DNA from: JBKBKC01 sp046294265
GTDB lineage: Bacteria > Pseudomonadota > Alphaproteobacteria > Rhodobacterales > Rhodobacteraceae
DNA: 51,001 bases
NCBI GenBank assembly: GCA_046294265.1
Contig: JBKBKC010000020.1
Span: 1 to 51,001 of the forward strand
Direction of reading: 5' to 3'
Position 1 is the first letter of the stretch. Each line of letters starts with the position of its first letter. The notes under the pieces were generated by a model. The model was not told the origin of the DNA. It ran no database searches and was given only the letters and a program-made list of their open reading frames with translations. The position numbers and the translations under genes were made by a program. This document shows positions 44,011 through 51,001 of this stretch, piece after piece.

Positions 44011-45170
44011 GCCACGCGTTCTTCCTCGCGTTTGCCTATCTGCGCCATCACCGGCTGGCGTCGTTGGCGCTGATCCTGTCAGTTGCGTTGATCGCATCAG
44101 TTCCGATAGCGACAAGACTTGTTCTTCGCGAAGCGGAGGCCAGTTTCGGTGCGCGGGCGGATGCAACGCCGCTGATCCTTGGTGCGCGCGGGTCATCGCT
44201 GGACCTGACCATGGCGTCGCTCTACTTCTCGCACGCCGTTGCCGGGCAGGTCTCGAAGGGGATCGAGGATTCAGTCTGGGACAGCGGCCTTGCCGACGCG
44301 ATCCCCCTGTACATGGGCTTTTCGGCACGCGGCGTTCCTGTGGTGGGAACCAGCGTCGATTACTTCGACTTTCGGGATCTCAGGCTGGATCGTGGACGCA
44401 GCTTTGCACTGATAGGCGAAGCTGTGCTCGGTGCTGTCGCCGCGAAACGTCTGGACATTGCCCCGGGCGATACGCTGATCACCGATCCAGGGACGCTTTT
44501 CGATCTTGCTGGTTCCTATCCGCTGGAATTGACGGTGTCCGGAGTTCTGTCCCCGACAGGCACCGCAGATGACTCTGCGGTTTTCGTGGATGTCAACACA
44601 GCCTGGATCATTGCGGGCATTGGCCACGGGCACGGGGATGTCACCGAAGGCTCGGAGGGCCCGACCGTGATCGCCGATCCCGCGCTTCGGCAATTCACGC
44701 GCATCACGCCCGAGAACATTGCGTCTTTCCATCTGCATCAGCAGCAGGCCCTGCTGCCCCTAAGCGCGGTGATCGTGGTGCCGCATGACGAACGCGCCGA
44801 GGCGATCCTGTTGGGCCGATACCTTGCGTCTGACAATCCGCTGTCGCTGGTCCGGCCACGAACAGTGATTGCGGAGCTTCTGCAGACGCTCTTCCGGATC
44901 GGGGCGCTGCTGGATGCCGTTGTGGTCGTGCTTGGGCTTGCCTCGGGCCTTGCCATCGCCCTTGCGCTGGCGCAGGCCGTTCAGCTGCGGCGCGACGAGG
45001 TGCAGACGCTGTTCCGGCTGGGGGCGCAACGCAGCGCCATCGCGCGGGTCATAGGTGCCCAGTTCGTGATCATATTTGTTGCCGGATTGGTAGTAGCCGC
45101 AACTTTTCTGTTGTCGGTTGCGTTCATGCTAAACGATATCGTCGCGTCACTTGTCGCGACGGCAGCTTGA
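44007..45170 (+). CDS. FtsX-type ABC transporter permease
   Basis: The 387-residue permease has an N-terminal TM (LASLALILSVALIASVPIAT), a large periplasmic domain of about 230 residues and C-terminal TMs (LLDAVVVVLGLASGLAIALALA; FVIIFVAGLVVAATFLLSVAFML). The RRDEVQTLFRLGAQRSAIARV cytoplasmic loop is FtsX-typical. One expected TM of the four-TM FtsX layout is not evident, so it may be a three-TM variant. It starts with TTG overlapping the ATPase stop (TTGA). With a ZnuA-like protein next, it recalls zinc-linked FtsX-type ABC loci, though such permeases usually move lipoproteins or act as mechanotransmitters, not metal channels. Confidence 0.87.
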   Translation: MSHAFFLAFAYLRHHRLASLALILSVALIASVPIATRLVLREAEASFGARADATPLILGARGSSLDLTMASLYFSHAVAGQVSKGIEDSVWDSGLADAIPLYMGFSARGVPVVGTSVDYFDFRDLRLDRGRSFALIGEAVLGAVAAKRLDIAPGDTLITDPGTLFDLAGSYPLELTVSGVLSPTGTADDSAVFVDVNTAWIIAGIGHGHGDVTEGSEGPTVIADPALRQFTRITPENIASFHLHQQQALLPLSAVIVVPHDERAEAILLGRYLASDNPLSLVRPRTVIAELLQTLFRIGALLDAVVVVLGLASGLAIALALAQAVQLRRDEVQTLFRLGAQRSAIARVIGAQFVIIFVAGLVVAATFLLSVAFMLNDIVASLVATAA

Positions 45171-45196
45171 TGAAATGGCGATGTGAGGGGTGGCAG

Positions 45197-46072
45197 ATGG
45201 TACGGGTTCTTGCTTTGCTGGCTGGAATATTCCTGCCGATCGCAGCCATGTCTCAACCCTTGACGGTTGTGGCATCGAACGACGTCCTGGCTTACATGGT
45301 CGCACGTTTGGCCGGGCCAGAGGCCGAGGTTTCGATGCCCGTGGCCGAAGGCGACGATCCGGCCGCATGGCAGCCAACAATCGCGGAAATTGCAGCGGTA
45401 CAGGCGGCCGATCTGATCGTGCTGAACGGCGCCGATTATGAAGGCTGGGCTGGTCGGGTCAGCTTGCCGCGTGCGCGGACGGTCGAGGTGACCCACGGAT
45501 GGGACAGCGACCTGATCGCGATCAAGGGGCAAAGCCATAGCCACGGCGCCGGCGAGGCCCACTCGCATGACGGGATTGCGCCGCTCCTCTGGCTCGATTT
45601 CAAGCTGGCGGCGCGTTACGCCGATACTCTCGCTGCGGCATTGGCGCGACGGGCCCCCGACGCTCAGATCGATGCGAACCTTGCTGCTTTGCGGGCCGAC
45701 CTGTCCGCGCTGGATGCCGAAGCGACAGTGATCGGCGTAACCTTTGCCGGAACCACCTTGCTGACATGGCAGCCCGGGTATGAATACTTCGGGCGAGCCT
45801 ACGGCTTTGCCCTGAGAGAAGTGACCTTTGACCGGGACGGCACGCCCAGCGAGGCGCAGATTGCGAAGCTGAAGGTCGCGCTGTCAGAAACCGGCGCGCG
45901 CGCGATGTTGTGGGATGCACCGCCCCCGGAGGCCACAGCAAAGGCTTTTGAATCGCTGGGGGTGAGGATTGTCGTGCTGCCGACGGCGCAGAATGTGCCG
46001 CCGGGAACGGACATCGCCGCACTTTGGCGCACGGGTCTGGCCGATCTCAGCGCAGCCCTTTTTCCGCAGTAA
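45197..46072 (+). CDS. ZnuA-like (cluster 9) metal-binding-protein homologue with substituted ligands
   Basis: The 291-residue protein has a signal (MVRVLALLAGIFLPIAAMS|Q) and a ZnuA/TroA-type fold: LTVVASNDVLAYMVARLAG, TIAEIAAVQAADLIVLNGADYEGW, WLDFKLAARYADTLAAAL and EYFGRAYGF. A His-rich loop (QSHSHGAGEAHSHDG, about 112–126) is kept. The three canonical metal His positions are replaced: DPH is DPA (A56), HIWLDP is LLWLD (L131) and THPxF is TWQPG (Q192). It may bind another ligand, or use the His loop. The start at 45197 has GAGGGG 8 nt upstream; ATG 45170 is possible. Confidence 0.85.
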   Translation: MVRVLALLAGIFLPIAAMSQPLTVVASNDVLAYMVARLAGPEAEVSMPVAEGDDPAAWQPTIAEIAAVQAADLIVLNGADYEGWAGRVSLPRARTVEVTHGWDSDLIAIKGQSHSHGAGEAHSHDGIAPLLWLDFKLAARYADTLAAALARRAPDAQIDANLAALRADLSALDAEATVIGVTFAGTTLLTWQPGYEYFGRAYGFALREVTFDRDGTPSEAQIAKLKVALSETGARAMLWDAPPPEATAKAFESLGVRIVVLPTAQNVPPGTDIAALWRTGLADLSAALFPQ

Positions 46073-46104
46073 GCCAGAAACCACCAACCTAGGAGATTCT
46101 GACC

Positions 46105-46869
46105 ATGTTTCGCAGGACACTTGCATATTCTGCCCTCCTGACAGCCTCCACATCGCCCTCCCTTGCTCATTACGGCATGATCATTCCGTCTGACACGATG
46201 GTCATGCAGGAGGAAACCCGCGACATTTCCATGGAAATCAGCTTTTCCCATCCCTTTGAGCGCAAGGGCATGGAGCTTGTGACCCCCAAAGTGTTCCGGC
46301 TTTACGGCCCCGAGGGCGAAACCGATCTTCTGCCCTCGCTGAACGAGGCCACGATCATGGGCGCACCGGGCTTTATCGCGACACTGTCGATCGCCCGCCC
46401 CGGATTGCATGTCCTCTACATGGAGCCGCAGCCCTATTGGGAACCGGCTGAAGATGCCTTCATCATTCACCACACCAAGACCTATGTCGCGGCGTTCGGC
46501 GAGGATGACGGCTGGGACGAACCGCATGGCCTAGTGACGGAAATCGTGCCGCTGTCGAAGCCCTACGGACTCTGGGCGGGCAATCTCTTCCAGGGCCAGG
46601 TCCTTCGCGACGGGCTTCCCGTGGCGGGCGCAGAGGTCGAGGTCGAGTTTTACAATCGGGACGCCGATGTCACCGCCCCTTCCGACTACATGATCACCCA
46701 GACCATCAAGGCCGATGCCGACGGCGTTTTCAGTTACGCAGCGCCCGCGCCGGGCTGGTGGGGTTTCGCCGCCCTGACGACAGCGGATTTCCAGTTGCCC
46801 GTCGATGGCGTGATGAAGGATGTGGAACTCGGCGCCGTGACCTGGGTGCATTTCGAAGCGTGGAAATGA
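46105..46869 (+). CDS. DUF4198 periplasmic protein (2), metal-uptake associated
   Basis: The 254-residue protein has a signal (MFRRTLAYSALLTASTSPSLA|HY) and the DUF4198 mature start AHYGMIIPSD. ISFSHPFERKGMELVTPKVFRLYGPEG and a C-terminal carboxypeptidase-regulatory-like beta domain (FQGQVLRDGLPVAGAEVEVEFYN) are visible. The VTWVHFEAW ending with scattered His/Met residues suits metal handling. AGGAGA precedes the ATG. It is 32 nt after the ZnuA-like gene and coupled by ATGA to the next gene. Confidence 0.85.
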   Translation: MFRRTLAYSALLTASTSPSLAHYGMIIPSDTMVMQEETRDISMEISFSHPFERKGMELVTPKVFRLYGPEGETDLLPSLNEATIMGAPGFIATLSIARPGLHVLYMEPQPYWEPAEDAFIIHHTKTYVAAFGEDDGWDEPHGLVTEIVPLSKPYGLWAGNLFQGQVLRDGLPVAGAEVEVEFYNRDADVTAPSDYMITQTIKADADGVFSYAAPAPGWWGFAALTTADFQLPVDGVMKDVELGAVTWVHFEAWK

Positions 46870-47192
46870 TGCGCGGGCTTCTCTCGGCGGCGGCCGCCCT
46901 GATGCTGATCGTGGCGGAGCCGGTTGCGGCACATCAGCTTGTGGTGTTTGCAAGCGTGGAGGACGGGGTCGTGGACATCGAGGCTAATTTCACGAACGGC
47001 AAGCCGGTGGTCAGTGGAACCCTTAGGATCCGCGATGCCGCCGACAACCTGATTCATGAGGCACCGCTTTCCGAGGCTCGCCCGATCCGGTTCCCCGTGG
47101 GCGATCGCCTCGACGGGCTCAAGGTCGAAGTCGATGCCGGGGGCGGACACAGCAACTATTGGCTGCTGACCCCAACCGATCTGGCTCCCTGA
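46866..47192 (+). CDS. small periplasmic protein resembling Co/Ni-transport accessory domains
   Basis: The 108-residue protein has a signal (MMRGLLSAAAALMLIVAEPVAA|HQ) and a single beta-sandwich (LVVFASVEDGVVDIEANFTNGKPVVSGTLRIRD…), with a mature N-terminal His. The layout resembles the small periplasmic CbiL/NikL-type proteins that accompany DUF4198 in nickel/cobalt loci; this is a pattern-level likeness. It is the last gene of the plus-strand series, followed by a strong terminator. Confidence 0.7.
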   Translation: MMRGLLSAAAALMLIVAEPVAAHQLVVFASVEDGVVDIEANFTNGKPVVSGTLRIRDAADNLIHEAPLSEARPIRFPVGDRLDGLKVEVDAGGGHSNYWLLTPTDLAP

Positions 47193-47221
47193 GCTTCGAC
47201 GGGTCTGCGCAGACATGACGT

Positions 47222-47249
47222 TGGCCGCCGATGATGTCATCGGCGGCCA
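47222..47249. terminator. strong rho-independent-type terminator
   Basis: TGGCCGCCGATGA (47222–47234), loop TG and TCATCGGCGGCCA (47237–47249) form a perfect 13-bp stem followed by TTTTCGTTG. It lies 29 nt after the last gene of the plus-strand cluster and 48 nt before the end of the minus-strand lipoprotein gene, so it can serve both strands. Confidence 0.85.
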
Positions 47250-47296
47250 TTTTCGTTGTGCATCGCCGCCCCGGTGAAGGGGCGGCGCCAGGCAGA

Positions 47297-47524
47297 TCAG
47301 ATGTCGATCGGATCGGCTGTCAGGTTCGGCCCGGTCACGCCCATGAAGGTGATGACGAGGTTCGGATCGTCGGCAGGCTCGGAGTGCGGGTCAGCCCGGA
47401 AGGCCGCGGCAAAATTCGGTCCGAACTGGGACACGGCATCTACCACCCCACCACCGCCACCGCAGGCCGCCAGCACCAGAAGCGAGGTACCAAAGGCCGA
47501 GCCTAGTTTCGTGTTACGTGTCAT
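47297..47524 (-). CDS. small lipoprotein downstream of the DUF4331 gene
   Basis: The 75-residue protein has a lipoprotein signal (SAFGTSLLVLAAC, lipidation at C21) followed by a run of glycines and an acidic, unstructured-looking tail (FMGVTGPNLTADPIDI). It starts 12 nt after the DUF4331 stop, so it is co-transcribed. It is too short for a family call; a surface tether or chaperone for DUF4331 is a guess. Confidence 0.65.
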   Translation of the reverse strand: MTRNTKLGSAFGTSLLVLAACGGGGGVVDAVSQFGPNFAAAFRADPHSEPADDPNLVITFMGVTGPNLTADPIDI

Positions 47525-47536
47525 GCTGACCTTCCT

Positions 47537-49165
47537 TTACATGCTGTTGTTCGGCGATCCGGGGATCGGCGTGTTGAGGTAGGGGAAGGCGTTCTGGAAC
47601 TCCGTCGCTTTGAGCGGCGCACCATCGGTAAAGGGTGCAGTGCCCACCGGCGCGTCCTCGGGCGAGCAGAGACCCAGGTTCACGTTATCGGAAGGCTGGC
47701 CCTGGACCGCACCGGGAACGCCGAGTTCGGCGCCCAGCGGCACGGGGTGGCACAGACGGCCCATCATCACACGGAGCGCGATGTCAACCGTGTCATCGGC
47801 CGGGCGACGCCCGTTCGGGAACCCGGCAAGGTCTTCGGCGATCAGCCCGAAGGTGTGCTGTTCGGCGCGAGGCGTGACAGGAAACCCGGTGTTCAGCCGG
47901 ATCATCTCCGACGCGGTCACGTTCGCCAGCTGGTTCACGCCCGGGAAGCCGGTCAGGAAGGCCGTGACCAGGTCGTTGCGCGGCAAGTTGGACGGTGCGA
48001 TGTTGTCGGGCGAACCGACCGCATCCCGGAACAGCAGATCGAGCAGTGCGGGCAGGGTGGGGTGCGTGACATAGGTGGCAAGGGCGCCATCCTGGGTCGG
48101 TCGGGCCGCATTGAACAGATCCTTGTCGCGCAGCCCGATGACAACCTCGTTCACCAGCGGGTTCGAAAGACGCGACACCTGCACATAGGCGCCACCTTGA
48201 CGGGTCGTGCCGTTGTAGGTCGGCGACGGGTCGCGCAGTTGCGCCTGCGGCAGGCTGGCCGTGGTCCAGCCGCCAATGACACCGTTTCCGGCGCCGGTCA
48301 GACAGGCAATCGGCACTTCCATCGCGATGGATGTGACGTTGGCCTTTCCGATCAGATCATCGTTTGCACGATCCTGCATGATGCCGCCGGGGAAGGGATT
48401 GGCAACGTTGTACTGCGGGTAGACCGGGTTCGGCAGACCCTGAAGCGGGACGAGGTTCACGAGGTCGAAGATTTCGCCCAGATTGACGGCGAAAGCCTCG
48501 GCGCGCTGGCCGACGAAGACCTTGCCGGGGGTTGCGCAGCCGGGAATGATCACATTGTGGATGTGGGCATTCGCATAGGCCTCGTAGTCGGGCAGGGTCT
48601 TGTTGCCGATGTTGTCGATCGGCTTGGCGAAGGTCGAACCGCCACCGCCGCCACTGCGGATGACCGGGGCGCGCGTACCGCTACGCCGGTCGCCCGTGAT
48701 CATGGTCACGGTGAAGCTTTCGGACTCGTTGATGTTCGGGTTGCCCGGCGATGTGATCTGGCCGGACTGGCGCAGCGGGATCGCGACCGACTGATCGCCG
48801 ATCATGAGTTCGACACCCTTGCCGCCGTTTGTCAGCGCGGTCGAGAAATCGAACTGGAAGGTGATGTCTTCCATCGCATTGCCGGTGTTGTCGATGTGGA
48901 TCTCGTAGATCGCATCGTTGTCCAGGGTGAAGTAGTTCGGTCCGCCGTAGGGCGCCTGGATCGGAATGTAGTTCGCGATCAGCGTCACGAACTCCTGACG
49001 GCCGGGCTCGTAGCTGCGGAACATGTAGAAGTCGGTTGCATCGACGCGCGGCATCCCCGCGATTCCAGGAGCCTCACGATGACTGGACGCCAACGCCACC
49101 GGAGCAGTGAGCGCCACCGATCCCGCCAGCATCGTGCCCAGCATCAAACGTGTCTTGTTGGTCAT
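47537..49165 (-). CDS. DUF4331 exported protein
   Basis: The 542-residue protein has a signal peptide (MTNKTRLMLGTMLAGSVALTAPVALA) followed directly by SSHREAPG, the HREAP motif that marks DUF4331 mature N-termini, then DATDFYMFRSYEPGRQEFV and many beta strands. A Gly-rich insert (RSGGGGGSTF) sits mid-protein, and cysteines suit disulfides. The molecular function of DUF4331 is not known to me. A clean SD (AAGGAGG) lies 5 nt before the ATG at 49165. It is divergent from the T2SS prepilin peptidase gene and downstream of a complete T2SS, so it is my first candidate for a secreted substrate. Confidence 0.9.
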   Translation of the reverse strand: MTNKTRLMLGTMLAGSVALTAPVALASSHREAPGIAGMPRVDATDFYMFRSYEPGRQEFVTLIANYIPIQAPYGGPNYFTLDNDAIYEIHIDNTGNAMEDITFQFDFSTALTNGGKGVELMIGDQSVAIPLRQSGQITSPGNPNINESESFTVTMITGDRRSGTRAPVIRSGGGGGSTFAKPIDNIGNKTLPDYEAYANAHIHNVIIPGCATPGKVFVGQRAEAFAVNLGEIFDLVNLVPLQGLPNPVYPQYNVANPFPGGIMQDRANDDLIGKANVTSIAMEVPIACLTGAGNGVIGGWTTASLPQAQLRDPSPTYNGTTRQGGAYVQVSRLSNPLVNEVVIGLRDKDLFNAARPTQDGALATYVTHPTLPALLDLLFRDAVGSPDNIAPSNLPRNDLVTAFLTGFPGVNQLANVTASEMIRLNTGFPVTPRAEQHTFGLIAEDLAGFPNGRRPADDTVDIALRVMMGRLCHPVPLGAELGVPGAVQGQPSDNVNLGLCSPEDAPVGTAPFTDGAPLKATEFQNAFPYLNTPIPGSPNNSM

Positions 49166-49181
49166 AGTTACCTCCTTGCAG

Positions 49182-49233
49182 GTATGCCGAAAACATTCAA
49201 AAACGACGTTACTTGGGTACGCAAACGGCATAC
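49182..49233. promoter_or_regulatory. inverted repeat in the DUF4331/prepilin peptidase divergent promoter
   Basis: GTATGCCG (49182–49189) and CGGCATAC (49226–49233) are perfect inverted arms 36 nt apart in the 91-nt gap between the two divergent starts. The spacing suits either two half-operators or a long 5'-UTR stem. The gap must hold both promoters. Co-control of DUF4331 and GspO is inferred. Confidence 0.45.
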
Positions 49234-49256
49234 GTCATCTGAATGCGAGGAGACCG

Positions 49257-49826
49257 ATGGCGCACCATGGGGAAGGAACGCAGAGGCATGTGCGGAAGTT
49301 GCAAACGAGCGGAAATTATTTTCCGTCCAGAAGGTTGGGCAATGTGAACCATGCGGCGCTTGCCGATGTCTTGTCGCATGGCGCCCTCGCTGCCGCGACG
49401 GTCGCCCTTGCCGCTGTCCTTGCGGCGATTGCTTGGACGGACTCGCGCAGTTTCCGCATACCCGATCTGCTGAGCATTCCGCTCATCGTCGGCGGGCTTG
49501 GGCTGTCGATGTTACTGCCGGACCTCGGCGCACTGCATCACGTTGCAGGCGCAGTGGGTGCCTACCTCCTCTTCTCCTTTATTGGGGCGTTTCACTTCCG
49601 CCGTCACGGGTTCGATGGTCTGGGGCTGGGCGATGCCAAGCTCTTCGCGGCAGCCGGTGCTTGGCTCGGCTGGCAGTTGCTACCGCTGGTACTGTTGATA
49701 GCGTCCGTCAGCGGACTCTGTTGGGCCTTGGCTTTTTCCCGAAATCGAGAAGTCGCGTTCGGCCCCTGGCTGGCTGCCGCTTTCTTCGTTGTATGGGGAC
49801 TTCAGATCACTCTTGGAGTTCATTGA
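49257..49826 (+). CDS. prepilin peptidase (A24), short form lacking the methylase half; GspO role
   Basis: The 189-residue multi-TM aspartic protease has the first catalytic Asp in IAWTDSRSFRIPD and the second in the GLGDAKLFAAAGAWLG motif (GxGD-type). It lacks the N-terminal cytosolic methyltransferase domain with its CxxC zinc motif, like TadV/CpaA-type peptidases. It should cleave the GspG–K leaders. The ATG at 49257 has AGGAG 5 nt upstream; an internal GTG at 49344 would remove a 29-residue hydrophilic start and is the alternative. It completes the T2SS set, though 7 kb from gspD. Confidence 0.87.
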   Translation: MAHHGEGTQRHVRKLQTSGNYFPSRRLGNVNHAALADVLSHGALAAATVALAAVLAAIAWTDSRSFRIPDLLSIPLIVGGLGLSMLLPDLGALHHVAGAVGAYLLFSFIGAFHFRRHGFDGLGLGDAKLFAAAGAWLGWQLLPLVLLIASVSGLCWALAFSRNREVAFGPWLAAAFFVVWGLQITLGVH

Positions 49827-49844
49827 TTGAACTTGTGTTTCGGC

Positions 49845-49905
49845 ATGCAATTTTGACCCCTTGGGTGGGGTGATCGGCGTCCGATTTTGACCCCCCTTTT
49901 GATCT
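49845..49905. mobile_element. IS21-like terminal sequence remnant
   Basis: GCAATTTTGACCCCTTGGG and CCGATTTTGACCCCCCTTTT are two near-copies of an ATTTTGACCCC motif 32 nt apart. Repeated motifs of this kind are typical of IS21-family ends. No istA/istB coding sequence is present, so only an end survives. It marks the right border of the T2SS island. Confidence 0.5.
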
Positions 49906-50021
49906 GGCAGACCGTTCGTTGCGGGGCAGCGGACGGAGGGGGAGTTGAAGCGGGTTGACCTGCCCCCCAGAAGTTCCCTCGCTGTGATGTAGAGTCTGCC
50001 CAACCTGAAGGAGCAGACGAC

Positions 50022-50363
50022 ATGAGGAAAAGCCGTTTCACTGAAGCGCAGATTATCGGGATGATAAAAGAGCAAGAGGCGGGTTTGCCGACGGCCGAGT
50101 TGTGCCGGAAGCACGGGCTGAGCCCCGCGACGTTCTACAAGCTGAAGGCCAAGTATGGCGGGATGGACCTGTCCGATGCCAAACGCCTGAAGCAGCTTGA
50201 GGACGAGAACGCCAAGCTGAAGCGCCTGGTGGCAGACGTCATGCTCGACAATGTGGTCCTGAGGGACCTGCTGGGAAAGCCCGGACGTCGAGCCATTGTG
50301 CGCCATTGGTTCGAGCACAATGGCGAGGGGCCGAGCGGCGGGACGCGGTGCTGCGGGCAATGA
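50022..50363 (+). CDS. IS3-family transposase OrfA
   Basis: OrfA has a helix-turn-helix (RFTEAQIIGMIKEQEAGLP, CRKHGLSPATFYKLKAKYGG) and a leucine-zipper-like helix (LKQLEDENAKLKRLVADVML). The usual protein ends near LLGK; here reading continues about 28 residues in the same frame (GRRAIVRHWFEHNGEG…), while the orfB frame lies −1, as expected for programmed frameshifting. AAGGAG precedes the ATG at 50022. Confidence 0.88.
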   Translation: MRKSRFTEAQIIGMIKEQEAGLPTAELCRKHGLSPATFYKLKAKYGGMDLSDAKRLKQLEDENAKLKRLVADVMLDNVVLRDLLGKPGRRAIVRHWFEHNGEGPSGGTRCCGQ

Positions 50364-50979
50364 AGGGTCATCCGATCTCTCAGCGCCGGGCCGTTGGCGG
50401 CATGCGCCGACCCTGATCGGTGTCGATCCGAAGACCGTGCGGCGCGAGCATCCGCTCTACAACCCGGAGATCCGTGTGGACATGAACACGACCGCCGAGA
50501 AGCGGCGCCGGTTTGGCTATCGGCGCATCGGCATCATGCTGGAACGTGTGGGCATGGTTATGAATGAAAAGAAGCTCTACCGGATTTACCGCGAAGAAGG
50601 GCTGTCGGTGCGCCGCCGTCGCGGCCGCAAATGGGCGCGCGGCAGCCGCACACCGATGCCGGTGCCGCTGCGCCCGAACCAGCGCTGGTCGCTGGACTTT
50701 CTTTCCGACACGTTCGGGGCCTGCCGGAAGTTCCGCATTCTGGCGGTCAATGACGACTGCTGCCGCGAAAACCTCTGCCTGGTCGCCGATACCAGCATCT
50801 CGGGGGCCAGAGTGGCGCGGGAACTCGACGCCTTGGTTCGCATCTATGGCAAACCGGCTTGCATAGTCAGTGACAATGGAACCGAGTTCACCAGCAGGGC
50901 GATCCTGGAGCGGGCCAACGAGAACGGCGTCGAGTGGCATTGCATCGACCCCGAGAAACCGCAGCAGAGCGGCTATATC
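50360..50979 (+). pseudogene. IS3-family transposase OrfB, frameshifted and truncated
   Basis: The first frame (MKGHPISQRRA) reaches a TGA at 50414–50416 because of a short extra or altered stretch. The true reading resumes one frame over with LIGVDPKTVRRE, then FGYRRIGIMLERVG, the rve catalytic-core start RWSLDFLSDTFG, IVSDNGTEFTS (second acidic residue) and WHCIDPEKPQQSGYI. The final catalytic Glu (IESFNG) is missing because the sequence changes at 50980. It is inactive on two counts. Confidence 0.82.
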
Positions 50980-51001
50980 TTGGGTCAGGGCAAACAGTCC
51001 C

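Larger units (their letters stand above)
49956..51001 (+). mobile_element. IS3-family element (IS407-like group), broken and cut by window edge
   Basis: The left terminal repeat appears to start at about 49956 (TGACCTGCCCCCCAGAAG), 66 nt before orfA. orfA is intact in its usual part. orfB is frameshifted near 50400, and its similarity stops at 50979, after PQQSGYI, where IESFNG is expected. The last 22 nt are unrelated sequence. It is a different group from the IS3 fragment at 29337–29698. Confidence 0.8.

Noticed and set aside
47747..49873. 708-codon plus-strand frame opposite DUF4331
   Set aside because: Shadow; the minus-strand gene has a signal peptide, SD and HREAP motif.

Overview
The window reads as chromosomal DNA of an alphaproteobacterium of the Rhodobacteraceae. 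The evidence is high GC, dense ATGA/TGATG gene overlaps, the fhs–chorismate mutase–folD and pyrB–pyrC-like–plsY groupings, and protein wording typical of that family (FtsH, MoaB, PyrB). All names rest on reading the translations and motifs; no database search was run.

Layout. (1) Positions 1–14076 are ordinary core genome: on the minus strand folD, chorismate mutase, fhs, a MOSC protein, ftsH and an MBL-fold hydrolase; then a plus-strand sensor kinase; then minus-strand moaB, a collapsed lysE and a uracil-DNA glycosylase; then a plus-strand pyrimidine/lipid operon (pyrB, hypothetical, pyrC-like pseudoenzyme, plsY, secreted hypothetical). (2) 14077–15047 holds a decayed DMT-family transporter. 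(3) 15048–29209 is a catabolic island of two divergent units. The minus operon encodes an unusual regulator (winged helix fused to a solute-binding-protein domain), an SDR, a creatinase-like M24 protein, E1alpha, E1beta, a lipoyl-bearing E2-like protein, an aldehyde dehydrogenase and a lipoyl-less E2. The plus operon encodes a ribose-type (CUT2) ABC importer. I infer that an imported small molecule is oxidised to an acyl-CoA; the substrate is unknown.

(4) 29221–30099 is a graveyard of three nested or fused insertion-sequence fragments (IS481, IS3, IS256). (5) 30120–49826 holds a complete type II secretion system (gspC–O, including gspN) in several blocks. Interleaved or downstream are a lipoprotein with a type-1 periplasmic-binding fold, two DUF4198 metal-associated periplasmic proteins, a LolD/FtsX-type ABC pair, a ZnuA-like binding protein without the usual metal ligands, a DUF4331 exported protein with a small lipoprotein, and a short prepilin peptidase. 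By eye this block is less GC-extreme than its left neighbours, and IS debris bounds it on both sides (IS256 end at about 30099; IS21-like end and an IS3 element from about 49845). It looks like an acquired unit linking T2SS to metal handling. (6) 49827–51001 is an IS21-like end followed by a broken IS3-family element that runs to the window edge.

The best candidates for something undescribed are the T2SS/DUF4198/ABC/DUF4331 block, the winged-helix–SBP regulator with its direct-repeat operator candidate, and the two complementary half-E2 proteins.
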